This document shows, in pieces, positions 17,063-24,800 of a stretch of DNA of 64,000 nt (its first letter is position 1; every line of letters begins with the position of its first letter). Both the position numbers and the translations under genes were made by a program. The notes under the pieces are model-generated. The model was not told the origin of the DNA. It worked only from the letters and a program-made list of their open reading frames with translations, and made no database searches. Source of the DNA: Alteromonas sp047556435 (GTDB lineage: Bacteria > Pseudomonadota > Gammaproteobacteria > Enterobacterales > Alteromonadaceae); NCBI RefSeq assembly GCF_047556435.1, contig NZ_CP180210.1, positions 1,364,001 through 1,428,000 of the forward strand, written 5' to 3'.

Positions 17063-18835
17063 CTACAGTCGAACCAGCAGGTGGCGCACTGCTTCCTGCT
17101 CGGTTGCAGACAACGCACTGTATTTCTTCAACTGCACATCAGCATTGTCTTTTCCAAACAGTAATGCGGTTACAGTGAGATCATGAGCCGCTACGATACG
17201 GTACTGTTGTGGTGACATGCGCGTGTCGTTACCAGCATGACAAAGCTTCCATAGCTGCTGATTAATGTTGCTGGTAAATCCCCAGCGTAACAACATCAGC
17301 GATGTGGCACCGTAAAGGCAAATTCCATAGTTACCTTTGATATGTTGTGTAAATTGAGCAAAATTATCAGCCTGCTCCCACTGCTGTAATGCCCCGTCGA
17401 CATATAAACAGTCGCTGTGAAAAACTAACAGCAATGACAATAATCCAAACAACAGCAGTTGTTGTGTCTGAGTGCTTTCCACACTGACATCCGGTAGCTC
17501 AAAAGCGTCTGAGTACATCTGATCACTTAGCAGCATGGCATCGGTTAGTAATGACACGTCCTGAAACCGGCTTTGTGAGGTGAGTAGCTGTTGCGCTGAA
17601 AATATTACAGCGATATTTTTGATATTGCTGAGGCCAAGATTTCTCCCGATTGCCTGCTCCAGTGAGTCGGGTGTTCTGCCGAAGGATGCGCGACTTGCCT
17701 TTCCCATAACATGGGCGTAAAAAATAGGATCTGTTTCGATGATCTTTACCACCTGAGACAGAGACATTTTCTCGTCATCCAGTGCCAGAAGTTTGCTGAC
17801 GGTATCCGGAAGCGGCGGCAAATGCTCCACTATCTCCAGTAAATGTGTATTTCCTTTTTGAAAGCGCAGGCGGTTACCCAGCTGGCGAACCTGACCGGCA
17901 TTAATGCCACTGTGTTCTTTAAAGCTACGATCAAATGAGCGTCTGTCTGAAAATCCCAGCGTAGTCGCTACGTAATCGGTTTTTTCACCTGCCAGCAGCA
18001 ACTGACAGGCACGGTCATGAATAAAGTTTTTTAAGGCCCGGCTGAAACTAATGTCTTCCTGTTTCAGTTCTTTGCGTAACGCAGACTCGCTGCGACCCAA
18101 CGACTGAGCAACACTTTCCAGCCTTATCCTTGCTGGATTTGGACTCCCTTCAAAAACCGCTTCAATGCGCTGCAGCGTGGACATGGCGGGCTGTACGTTA
18201 AGCGATGACGACAAGACAGACTTTAGCTGAGCGCTGTGATAGAACGAGGGGGTCTGCATCCACTTGGATGCAAACGACAACGTGACGTTTTCTGCCTTCA
18301 GGACGGTTGCTGAACTCAGGCTTGCGAAAAGTAACCCCGCGGTATTTTGACCGGGTAGCGTAATCTCTGTGAAATCAAACTTTCTTCCCGCCAGGTGTCT
18401 GGCCACACTGAGCAAAAAGTACGCAAAAAGCACGTCAAGCGCTTCAAACGCCCCCGGACTCCAGCTAACCGTGGTGTGGTCTTTATCGGATCGGACATCA
18501 AATCCAGCGTCGTCTTTAAACAATTTGCCCTGAAACTGACGCAGCGCGTCAAACATCTCTGCCACATTCTTTGATGCGGTCAGAAACATGATCAACGTTC
18601 CCATTTTGTTGAAGTCCAGATAGCCAATCAGTGATCTGCCCAATACTGGTAATAGATCAGGTGGAGTAAGTCGGGATACCAGGCTGGCCAATGCGGCGTC
18701 ATTCAGGTTTCCCGCTTCAAGTCGCTCCAGAAGTGTGAACGCGTAGCTGTCATCCTCAGTCTGAGTTTGCGTGTCACGGCGCAGACTGAGGATTGCCCTC
18801 ACCATGGCTGACCAAAAAAGCCCTTTATTTTCCAC
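17063..18835 (-). CDS. AraC-family regulator fused to an HDOD domain
   Basis: A 590-residue protein with an unusual order. An N-terminal ligand-binding-like region (about 20-210) resembles the arabinose-binding-type domain of long AraC regulators. An AraC helix-turn-helix follows at about 235-325 (ARIRLESVAQSLGRSESALR ... DYVATTLGFSDRRSFDRSFK). The C-terminal HDOD region (about 335-560) contains LPPLPDTVSKLLALDDEKM and VVKIIETDPIFYAHVMGKAS. HDOD domains are non-catalytic HD relatives found in signalling proteins. The start is GTG 18835 with AAGGA five bases upstream. Likely a DNA-binding sensor of an unknown signal. Confidence 0.78.
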   Translation of the reverse strand: MENKGLFWSAMVRAILSLRRDTQTQTEDDSYAFTLLERLEAGNLNDAALASLVSRLTPPDLLPVLGRSLIGYLDFNKMGTLIMFLTASKNVAEMFDALRQFQGKLFKDDAGFDVRSDKDHTTVSWSPGAFEALDVLFAYFLLSVARHLAGRKFDFTEITLPGQNTAGLLFASLSSATVLKAENVTLSFASKWMQTPSFYHSAQLKSVLSSSLNVQPAMSTLQRIEAVFEGSPNPARIRLESVAQSLGRSESALRKELKQEDISFSRALKNFIHDRACQLLLAGEKTDYVATTLGFSDRRSFDRSFKEHSGINAGQVRQLGNRLRFQKGNTHLLEIVEHLPPLPDTVSKLLALDDEKMSLSQVVKIIETDPIFYAHVMGKASRASFGRTPDSLEQAIGRNLGLSNIKNIAVIFSAQQLLTSQSRFQDVSLLTDAMLLSDQMYSDAFELPDVSVESTQTQQLLLFGLLSLLLVFHSDCLYVDGALQQWEQADNFAQFTQHIKGNYGICLYGATSLMLLRWGFTSNINQQLWKLCHAGNDTRMSPQQYRIVAAHDLTVTALLFGKDNADVQLKKYSALSATEQEAVRHLLVRL

Positions 18836-19383
18836 AATAATCCTTCATGTCGTCTTCACTTTTATTTTATTAGCGTCATTTCCACATAGACCTCAACTAA
18901 CAAAGCCGCATTCATGATGACAACGTACAGCTACCAGTGACATCTTCATGCAGAAAATGCAGTTACTATTCACAGCTTTTTCCTTATTTGCATTACGGTG
19001 ACAGCCTGCGACGCCATCACGGGGAAGTATCGATGTAAATCGGGTAGTCGGTTAATGACGGCTACCTCTGACATTAGCACAGGGTGTGGCACGGAAACAG
19101 CTACCCGGACGCCCAGTCATCACAATATTGATAGAAACTGTCCTATCCTGGCGAAGAGGTGTCCTATCTTTGTGTCAGGCATACGACCTATACTTCATCA
19201 TAACGTGACACGCTTTCTTTTTAAGATTGCTGTTCCTGAGTGTGACTTCCTACGACACTAATGTGGATGCTCACTCGCTGCTTTGTTGTTAAGGACATAC
19301 CGCCAATTTGTCCCGACTTCCCAAAGCAGGGTTGGCTAACGATGCCAAAAGACATCAAGCCTGCATGGTCACTCCGACACTTG
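18836..19383. other. Region between the AraC-HDOD gene and an orphan terminator
   Basis: About 550 bases without a supportable protein gene; the short plus-strand ORFs here lack ribosome sites and known families. It ends at a strong plus-strand terminator (19384-19420) that does not serve any visible coding gene, so a small RNA or an undetected short transcript from about 19250 onwards is possible. Confidence 0.4.
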
Positions 19384-19420
19384 AACGCCCGCTACCTGTC
19401 CGTAGACGGGCGTTTTTCTT
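19384..19420 (+). terminator. Strong orphan intrinsic terminator
   Basis: Arms 19384-19395 (AACGCCCGCTAC) and 19402-19414 pair through 12 bp with one bulged A, followed by TTTTTC. It lies just upstream of the promoter for the TPP leader, with no gene ending before it, so it would insulate the thiamine operon or end an unannotated RNA. Confidence 0.7.
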
Positions 19421-19431
19421 TTCTGACAGCC

Positions 19432-19459
19432 TTGATTCATGCGCCAATACTGATAGACT
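19432..19459 (+). promoter_or_regulatory. Predicted promoter of the TPP-riboswitch operon
   Basis: TTGATT at 19432-19437, a 16-base spacer and TAGACT at 19454-19459. It would start transcription at about 19466, just before the riboswitch. Confidence 0.5.
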
Positions 19460-19481
19460 CGCCGCTGTTGATGAAGATCAA

Positions 19482-19572
19482 CACACCAAGGGGTGCCGAA
19501 ACCGGCTGAGATCCACAACGTGGGAACCCTTTTACCTGATCCGGATAATACCGGCGTAGGGATGGTTTACAC
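19482..19572 (+). promoter_or_regulatory. TPP riboswitch (thi box)
   Basis: The conserved TPP aptamer elements are all present in order: AAGGGGTGCC, then GGCTGAGATCC, then ACCTGATCCGGATAATACCG and GCGTAGGGA. The P1 arms are near 19486-19495 and 19557-19562. It sits about 65-150 bases before the receptor ATG at 19636. When thiamine pyrophosphate binds, it should shut off the downstream operon, most likely by masking translation initiation, as no strong terminator hairpin follows it (inference). Confidence 0.95.
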
Positions 19573-19635
19573 AATTAGCCACATCACCTGCCGACATGCC
19601 GGATCTTTTTTTCTTCAATGAAATAAGAGATCCAA

Positions 19636-21693
19636 ATGAACAAAACTGTTTTACTTCTTTCGCTGGCCTCGATACCTGTATTCGCTCAAACTCAGGATAC
19701 CGATGTTGAGCGGATCACGGTTACCGGCGACTTCCGCCAGGCCACGCTCGACCAGTTAAGCAGCAGTGCCTCCGTCATCGATCAGGCTCGTCTTGCCACC
19801 CGACAGGCTACCCACATTGACGGTATGCTGAATATCGCGCCAAACGTTAACTTTGCTTCCGGTGCATCTCGTGGTCGCTTTATTCAAATTCGCGGTATTG
19901 GTGAGCGCAGTCAGTTCGCCGAACCTATCAACCCGTCAGTCAGCTTTCTCGTCGATGATTTCGATTTTTCCGGTCTTGCCGCTTCCGGTGTCCTGTTTGA
20001 TACTCAGCAAGTCGAGGTATACCGGGGGCCACAGGCAACACTTTTCGGCACCGGCGCGTTAGCAGGAGCGATAAAAATCCAAAGTCATCAGCCCGGTAGT
20101 GAAGCCCCGTCGCATGCCGAAGTGCGGGTAGCAACAAAAGACAGTTATCGCGTTGAGCTTGCTCATGGTGATGATATTTCAGACGACGTCGCGTATCGCG
20201 CCGCCATTATGCATAATCGCAGTGATGGCTTCATTGAAAATACCTATTTAGATCGTGAAGACACCGACAACATTGATGAAACCGCAGCCAGGTTGGGGAT
20301 TACGGCGCAGGTGGATGATCGAACTACGTTCACGGCAAATTACCGCTGGTACGATATCGACAACGGTTATGATGCGTTTTCTCTGGATAATACCCGTGAG
20401 ACGCTGTCGGACGAGCCGGGATATGATTTGCACCAGACGCATGCTGTCAGTGCAAAAACACAAACCCAGACTGCAGCAGGCCAACTGGATCTCATTGTCA
20501 CACATGCATCGCATAACATAGCGTACGGCTACGATGAGGATTGGACGTATACGGGTTTTCACCCCTGGGGATATACCTCGTTTGATGCTTACTTCCGTGA
20601 GGTAGAGACGCAAACTGCTGAAGTGCGCTTTACCTCCAACGACGCTGCTGCACTGTTCGACGGTAAAACCGCCTGGATACTGGGTGCACACTACAAAGGC
20701 AGTGAAGAAGATTTGTTACGCGAATACACGTACGCCGATGGCGACTTTATCAGCGTTTATGAACCCGTCACCACGTCTGCGTATGTGCAGACAGACACCC
20801 GGCTGACAGACAACCTGACATTGACGGCAGGTCTTCGTGTCGAAAATTATGACTTCGAGTACACGGACAATCAGGGGCTGGATACATCTCATGATACTAC
20901 GATGACCGGTGGGAAAGTGGCGCTGCAGTACACGCAGGGCAGACATTTTTGGTATGGAAGCATCTCCCGTGGTTACAAAGGTGCCGGGCTGAACCCGGAT
21001 CAGAAAGTCAGCGACGACAAACGTTTCTTTGACGCCGAGTATAACTGGAACTACGAGGTGGGTGTGAAGGGCCCGTTGCTCTCTGAGCACTTGATGGTGC
21101 GCGCTGCCGTGTTTTATATGGAGCGCGAGAATACCCAGGTGAATGATTTCGACGTGCAGATCCGGGAAGACGGCACGCCGGAGTTTATCGACATTATCGA
21201 TAATGCCGATTTAGGTACGAATCAGGGGGCAGAAGTTGAGTTTACGTGGCAAGCAGCGGATAACTGGTTGCTGGAGGGGAGTGTAGGGTACCTTGATGCC
21301 ACATTTGAAGACTACACCACAGCCGACGGCACGGTGGTGGAAAAGCAAACCCAGGCGCAGGCACCGGAGTATACTGCCAACCTCTACAGTGAACTGGCCC
21401 TGAGTGAAAGCTGGCTGTGGCGCGTGGACATCGATTATAAAGACGAATACCGCTTCTCTGATGGCCATGACGTCACCTCTCCATCCACCACGCTGGTGAA
21501 TTCAGAACTGGTCTGGCTGATGGATAACTGGACTACCACCCTGTGGGTAAACAATGCTTTTGATGAAACTTACTATGTTCGCGGGTTTGGCGGTTTTAGT
21601 AACGATCCACGTGACTTCTACGAATTCAATGAACCCTACTATCAGTTGGGTGACGGCAGACAGTACGGCGTCACTGTGCGCTATACGTTTTAA
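19636..21693 (+). CDS. TonB-dependent receptor, probable thiamine (or precursor) uptake
   Basis: A 685-residue outer-membrane receptor. The signal peptide ends near PVFAQ (about residue 18), followed by a TonB-box-like ERITVTGDF. The plug contains FIQIRGIGERSQF and VEVYRGPQATLFGTGALAG, and the protein ends in a terminal Phe (VRYTF). It is the first gene after a TPP riboswitch and is followed by thiamine-related genes, so the ligand is probably thiamine or a precursor; such receptors have been proposed in other riboswitch-linked operons. The start ATG 19636 follows an AAGAGA site. Confidence 0.88.
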   Translation: MNKTVLLLSLASIPVFAQTQDTDVERITVTGDFRQATLDQLSSSASVIDQARLATRQATHIDGMLNIAPNVNFASGASRGRFIQIRGIGERSQFAEPINPSVSFLVDDFDFSGLAASGVLFDTQQVEVYRGPQATLFGTGALAGAIKIQSHQPGSEAPSHAEVRVATKDSYRVELAHGDDISDDVAYRAAIMHNRSDGFIENTYLDREDTDNIDETAARLGITAQVDDRTTFTANYRWYDIDNGYDAFSLDNTRETLSDEPGYDLHQTHAVSAKTQTQTAAGQLDLIVTHASHNIAYGYDEDWTYTGFHPWGYTSFDAYFREVETQTAEVRFTSNDAAALFDGKTAWILGAHYKGSEEDLLREYTYADGDFISVYEPVTTSAYVQTDTRLTDNLTLTAGLRVENYDFEYTDNQGLDTSHDTTMTGGKVALQYTQGRHFWYGSISRGYKGAGLNPDQKVSDDKRFFDAEYNWNYEVGVKGPLLSEHLMVRAAVFYMERENTQVNDFDVQIREDGTPEFIDIIDNADLGTNQGAEVEFTWQAADNWLLEGSVGYLDATFEDYTTADGTVVEKQTQAQAPEYTANLYSELALSESWLWRVDIDYKDEYRFSDGHDVTSPSTTLVNSELVWLMDNWTTTLWVNNAFDETYYVRGFGGFSNDPRDFYEFNEPYYQLGDGRQYGVTVRYTF

Positions 21694-21702
21694 GGAGAAT
21701 AC

Positions 21703-21966
21703 ATGATGCAGGTTATGGTTGAGTTATCACTTTACCCGTTAGTGGATGATTTTATTCCGCCAATTGCGTTTTTTATCGAGCGACTCAACAGCTATGAAGG
21801 ATTGTTTGTTATGACAACCTCTACCAGCACGCAGGTGTCCGGTGAATACCCACTGGTGATGAAAGTGTTGGGGGAAGAAATGCAGCGGACTCACGAAGAA
21901 GTTGGTCAGGCAATTTTCGTAGCAAAATTTTTAAATTTTGATGCCATGCAGAGCAGGAAAGACTAG
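21703..21966 (+). CDS. Thiamine-binding protein of the YkoF/COG0011 family
   Basis: An 87-residue cytoplasmic protein. MVELSLYPL at the start and the spacing to YEGLFVMTTSTSTQVSGEYP match the small MTH1187/YkoF-type family that binds thiamine or hydroxymethylpyrimidine. AAGGAG lies five bases before ATG 21703, and its stop codon overlaps the GTG start of the permease. Under TPP riboswitch control it may buffer or pass on imported thiamine (inference). Confidence 0.75.
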   Translation: MMQVMVELSLYPLVDDFIPPIAFFIERLNSYEGLFVMTTSTSTQVSGEYPLVMKVLGEEMQRTHEEVGQAIFVAKFLNFDAMQSRKD

Positions 21967-22586
21967 TGGAAGACGCAGGTTCGCAGTTTATCAATCAGCT
22001 TATGGCAACGTCGCTGCCCGAGTGGGTAGCGGTGTTTCTGGCCCTGGCCTATGTCTGGCTGGCGGCGCGCCAAAACAGCTGGTGCTGGGCCTGCGCATTC
22101 TTCAGTACCGCTATCTATACCTGGCTTTTCTGGCAGGTCACGCTGCCCTTTCAGTCAGTGTTAAACCTGTTTTATATGGTCATGGCTGGTTATGGTTATT
22201 ATCAGTGGAACAAAGGGGAGAGTGACGATAATGCGCCGGTCCGCTCATGGCCCTGGTGGTGGCACGCACTGCTTGTGCCCGGCTTACTGTTAATTGCCTG
22301 GCAGCTTTCACAGCTTGCGGCGTCGCAATTTCAAAGTGAACATTTGTATCTTGACGCCAGTATTCACTTGCTAAGTGTAGTGACCACCTTTATGGTTGCA
22401 CATAAAATACTACAAAACTGGCTGTACTGGTTTGTTATTAACCTTGCATCGGCATACTTGTTTGCACAAACGGGGCTGATGTTATCAGCGTGTTTGTTCC
22501 TCGGATACGTGGGCTTCTCTGTCTACGGATACCGTGAGTGGTTGAAGCAATGGAAGATGCAACATGCAACAAGAAAGTATACGTAG
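21966..22586 (+). CDS. pnuT: PnuT-type thiamine permease (PnuC family)
   Basis: A 206-residue inner-membrane protein with about seven hydrophobic helices. PnuC-family features are visible, notably NLFYMVMAGYGYYQWNKG and the matching NLASAYLFAQTGLMLSACLF. PnuT members sit in TPP-riboswitch operons and carry thiamine by facilitated diffusion, trapped by phosphorylation; here a kinase gene overlaps the 3' end by 23 bases. The start is GTG 21966, overlapping the upstream stop. Confidence 0.88.
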   Translation: MEDAGSQFINQLMATSLPEWVAVFLALAYVWLAARQNSWCWACAFFSTAIYTWLFWQVTLPFQSVLNLFYMVMAGYGYYQWNKGESDDNAPVRSWPWWWHALLVPGLLLIAWQLSQLAASQFQSEHLYLDASIHLLSVVTTFMVAHKILQNWLYWFVINLASAYLFAQTGLMLSACLFLGYVGFSVYGYREWLKQWKMQHATRKYT

Positions 22587-23364
22587 CGCACTAAAGGAAC
22601 CGCTATGTCTGTCTGAAGATGCACATCTCAAGCCTATGACCGGCGGCGAGGTAAATCATGTTTATCGCCTCGTTGATGGTGATAAGGACTATGTCGTTAA
22701 ATGGACAGGTGAGGACGCTTTTAGTGGGATAAACCGGTTCCACCAGTTTGTGCTGCAAGAGCAGGTGTCACACCGGTTGTTGGCACCCGAGCCAGTTTGG
22801 CTAAGTGATGATGAATGCCTGTGGGTAGAGAAATTTATTGAGGGGCCGACATTATCGCGAACGGGCACTGCAGTTCCTGCAGCGCTGGGACGCATACTGG
22901 CATCGATTCACGACCAACCCATTACTGCCAGGCCACTTCAGCTTACCAAACGGTGGCAACACTATATTGAGTCTGCCAACCTGTCCGCTACAGACCCCAG
23001 AGTGCATCGTGCTAATGAGTTGAACGAGCGCTTGCATCTGGATTACGAAGACGACAGCGTACTGGCGCTTTGTCACAATGATCTATCAACAGACCACATT
23101 GTTTGCGGTGCCCATTCGGTCATTGTTGACTGGGAATACGCTGCAATGGGGAACCGGTATTTCGACCTTGCGGGTTGTGCGCTGATTAATAAACTGAACG
23201 ACCATGACTGCAACCAGTTATGTCAGGCTTATGCGCAAGCGGCCGCCATTGAAATCGATACGGTGATGAGGTTGTTTCGTCAGCAACGTGAAGTTGTCGA
23301 AGTAACAAACGCCCTGTGGGAAGCGGCACTCACTATGCAGCTGAAAGGGGTGAGAACGGCCTGA
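22564..23364 (+). CDS. Thiamine kinase-like phosphotransferase
   Basis: A 266-residue protein of the aminoglycoside/choline kinase fold. Visible motifs are MTGGEVNHVYRL and YVVKW (ATP-binding Lys), catalytic LCHNDLSTDHIV near residue 176, and the metal-binding VDWEYAAMGNRYFDLA. Following a thiamine permease under a TPP riboswitch, it probably phosphorylates imported thiamine (ThiK-like), trapping it in the cell; choline/ethanolamine is an alternative by family only. ATG 22564 lies inside the pnuT 3' end, indicating translational coupling. Confidence 0.8.
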   Translation: MQQESIRSALKEPLCLSEDAHLKPMTGGEVNHVYRLVDGDKDYVVKWTGEDAFSGINRFHQFVLQEQVSHRLLAPEPVWLSDDECLWVEKFIEGPTLSRTGTAVPAALGRILASIHDQPITARPLQLTKRWQHYIESANLSATDPRVHRANELNERLHLDYEDDSVLALCHNDLSTDHIVCGAHSVIVDWEYAAMGNRYFDLAGCALINKLNDHDCNQLCQAYAQAAAIEIDTVMRLFRQQREVVEVTNALWEAALTMQLKGVRTA

Positions 23365-23380
23365 TACGCTGCAAAACGCT

Positions 23381-23406
23381 CGATTAATCAACGAATTGGT
23401 TAATCG
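23381..23406. terminator. Hairpin at the end of the thiamine operon
   Basis: An 11-bp stem (one G-U pair) with a CGAA tetraloop starts 17 bases after the kinase stop. There is no T-run, so it may be an RNA-stabilising or Rho-linked 3' end. Confidence 0.4.
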
Positions 23407-23440
23407 TTCGGCGTTACTGTGCAAAAGCTTTTAAAAGTGC

Positions 23441-23468
23441 TTTACCTTTCACAATGCATACGTATAAT
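23441..23468 (+). promoter_or_regulatory. Predicted promoter of tRNA-Trp
   Basis: TTTACC at 23441-23446, a 16-base spacer and a consensus TATAAT at 23463-23468, ending 13 bases before the mature tRNA. Confidence 0.75.
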
Positions 23469-23481
23469 GCTCAACCGCGCT

Positions 23482-23558
23482 AGGGGTGTAGTTCGAATTG
23501 GTAGAACAGCGGTCTCCAAAACCGATGGTTGGGGGTTCGAGTCCCTCCACCCCTGCCA
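23482..23558 (+). tRNA. tRNA-Trp (anticodon CCA)
   Basis: A full cloverleaf: acceptor AGGGGTG/CACCCCT, D-arm GTTCGAATTGGTAGAAC, anticodon loop CTCCAAA giving anticodon CCA, T-arm GGGGGTTCGAGTCCCTC, and an encoded 3' GCCA. It closely resembles E. coli tRNA-Trp. A consensus promoter lies just upstream. Confidence 0.97.
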
Positions 23559-23611
23559 TTTTCCTCTCTGATGCGATACACTCATCTCACTCTTTTTCTC
23601 AAGTTATTGTT

Positions 23612-24073
23612 ATGTCTCTGTTGACTGATTATCAGCGTGCTGCGTTAGAAGTAATTGGGATCCCGGTGTGGGTTTCGCAGTCTGAAGTACAATCTGAATC
23701 GCGCTCAGAGCCTGGCGCTGAAGTTGCGCCGTCACAGAAAAACACGCCATCACCACAAGACAGAGCCGCTAAGCTGGCTGCGTTAAGAGCACAGGTGTCT
23801 TCTGATAAAACAGAAGCAGCCGATGTACCTGCATTACCAGAAAAGCCTGAAGCGCCCCAAACCCGACCGGTGACCGCGCAAGAGTTACAGGCATCAGGTA
23901 GGCTATTAAGCGATATTCAGCTGGCTGCTACACTATTTTCTGAGCAGACGCTGGCATTTGAAGTCGGTGAGGCATTAGCGGTCGAACCTGGCCGTATCAC
24001 GTTACCTTGCGTTCCGGCAGAGCTTAGTGTCAAAGACAAGCGCGCATTGTGGAAGGCGTTAAGTCAGGCGTAA
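23612..24073 (+). CDS. holD: DNA polymerase III psi subunit-like protein
   Basis: A 153-residue protein. The N-terminus YQRAALEVIGIPVWV resembles the psi-subunit start. A low-complexity Glu/Pro/Ala linker occupies about residues 22-85, and a compact C-terminal part ends DKRALWKALSQA, like other psi proteins. Psi links the clamp loader to SSB through chi. The family call rests heavily on position: holD precedes rimI (and prfC) in E. coli, and rimI follows here by four bases. The ATG 23612 is chosen because the upstream open frame runs into tRNA-Trp. Confidence 0.6.
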   Translation: MSLLTDYQRAALEVIGIPVWVSQSEVQSESRSEPGAEVAPSQKNTPSPQDRAAKLAALRAQVSSDKTEAADVPALPEKPEAPQTRPVTAQELQASGRLLSDIQLAATLFSEQTLAFEVGEALAVEPGRITLPCVPAELSVKDKRALWKALSQA

Positions 24074-24077
24074 CACA

Positions 24078-24539
24078 ATGTCGGTATCAATACACCTTCT
24101 TACCCGCGAATTTCTTGCCCAAGCGCATTATATTCATGAGCAGGCCCAGCCGCGTCCCTGGTCGCTTACGACATTTGAGGATTGCACTAAAGAACCGTAT
24201 GTCGGATTGGTAGCCAGTATCGACGGTAAAGTTGTGGGCTATGCCCTGATACTGTTTGTGGTAGACGAAGCCACCCTGATGGACATCGCAGTGGATGAAG
24301 CCTGCCGCGGTCAGGGAATAGCAAAAGCATTGATGGAGAATGTCATCGACATGTGCGAGTTCAAGCATATGGCCTCGTTGTGGCTGGAAGTCAGGGTGAA
24401 TAATCCGGCTGCGATTTCTCTGTATGAGAAATACCAGTTTGAGCATGTTGAAACCCGCAAAAACTACTATGAGACCAACGAAGGAAAGGTGGATGCGCTG
24501 GTGATGAAGCGCCACATCGACTTTGTCTGTGTTGTCTAG
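24078..24539 (+). CDS. rimI: Ribosomal protein bS18-alanine N-acetyltransferase
   Basis: A 153-residue GNAT enzyme that acetylates the N-terminal Ala of ribosomal protein S18. Visible are the acetyl-CoA motif DIAVDEACRGQGIAKALMEN near residue 74, WLEVRVNNPAAISLYEKYQF, and the YYETNEGKVDALVMKRH tail. It starts four bases after holD and shows the holD-rimI-prfC order of E. coli. Confidence 0.9.
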   Translation: MSVSIHLLTREFLAQAHYIHEQAQPRPWSLTTFEDCTKEPYVGLVASIDGKVVGYALILFVVDEATLMDIAVDEACRGQGIAKALMENVIDMCEFKHMASLWLEVRVNNPAAISLYEKYQFEHVETRKNYYETNEGKVDALVMKRHIDFVCVV

Positions 24540-24800
24540 CAAGGCAAAGAGTACAGTTTTTCCCCATAGCCCTGATAAGCTATAGACTAATTACTTTCCA
24601 CTGGGCCGGCGAATCCTGCACACGTTTGCGTAGTTTCTAGCTGATAGAATCCGAACTTGGGGCCTCTTGGCGCAGTGAACTGACGGTTTGAAAGAGGAAT
24701 CCATGGCTATCCTCCCTGCAATGGTCTTCAGGCATTCAAATTCACCCCATAAGCGGGTACAATTCGCGCCCTCTCTATTAACAACGATTCAGAACGCTGC

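Noticed and set aside
19261..19559. Overlapping 82- and 83-residue plus-strand ORFs before the thiamine receptor
   Set aside because: They run through a strong terminator and into the TPP riboswitch and lack ribosome sites.
24087..24542. 151-residue minus-strand ORF opposite rimI
   Set aside because: It is a full antisense shadow of rimI, which has clear GNAT motifs and conserved neighbours.
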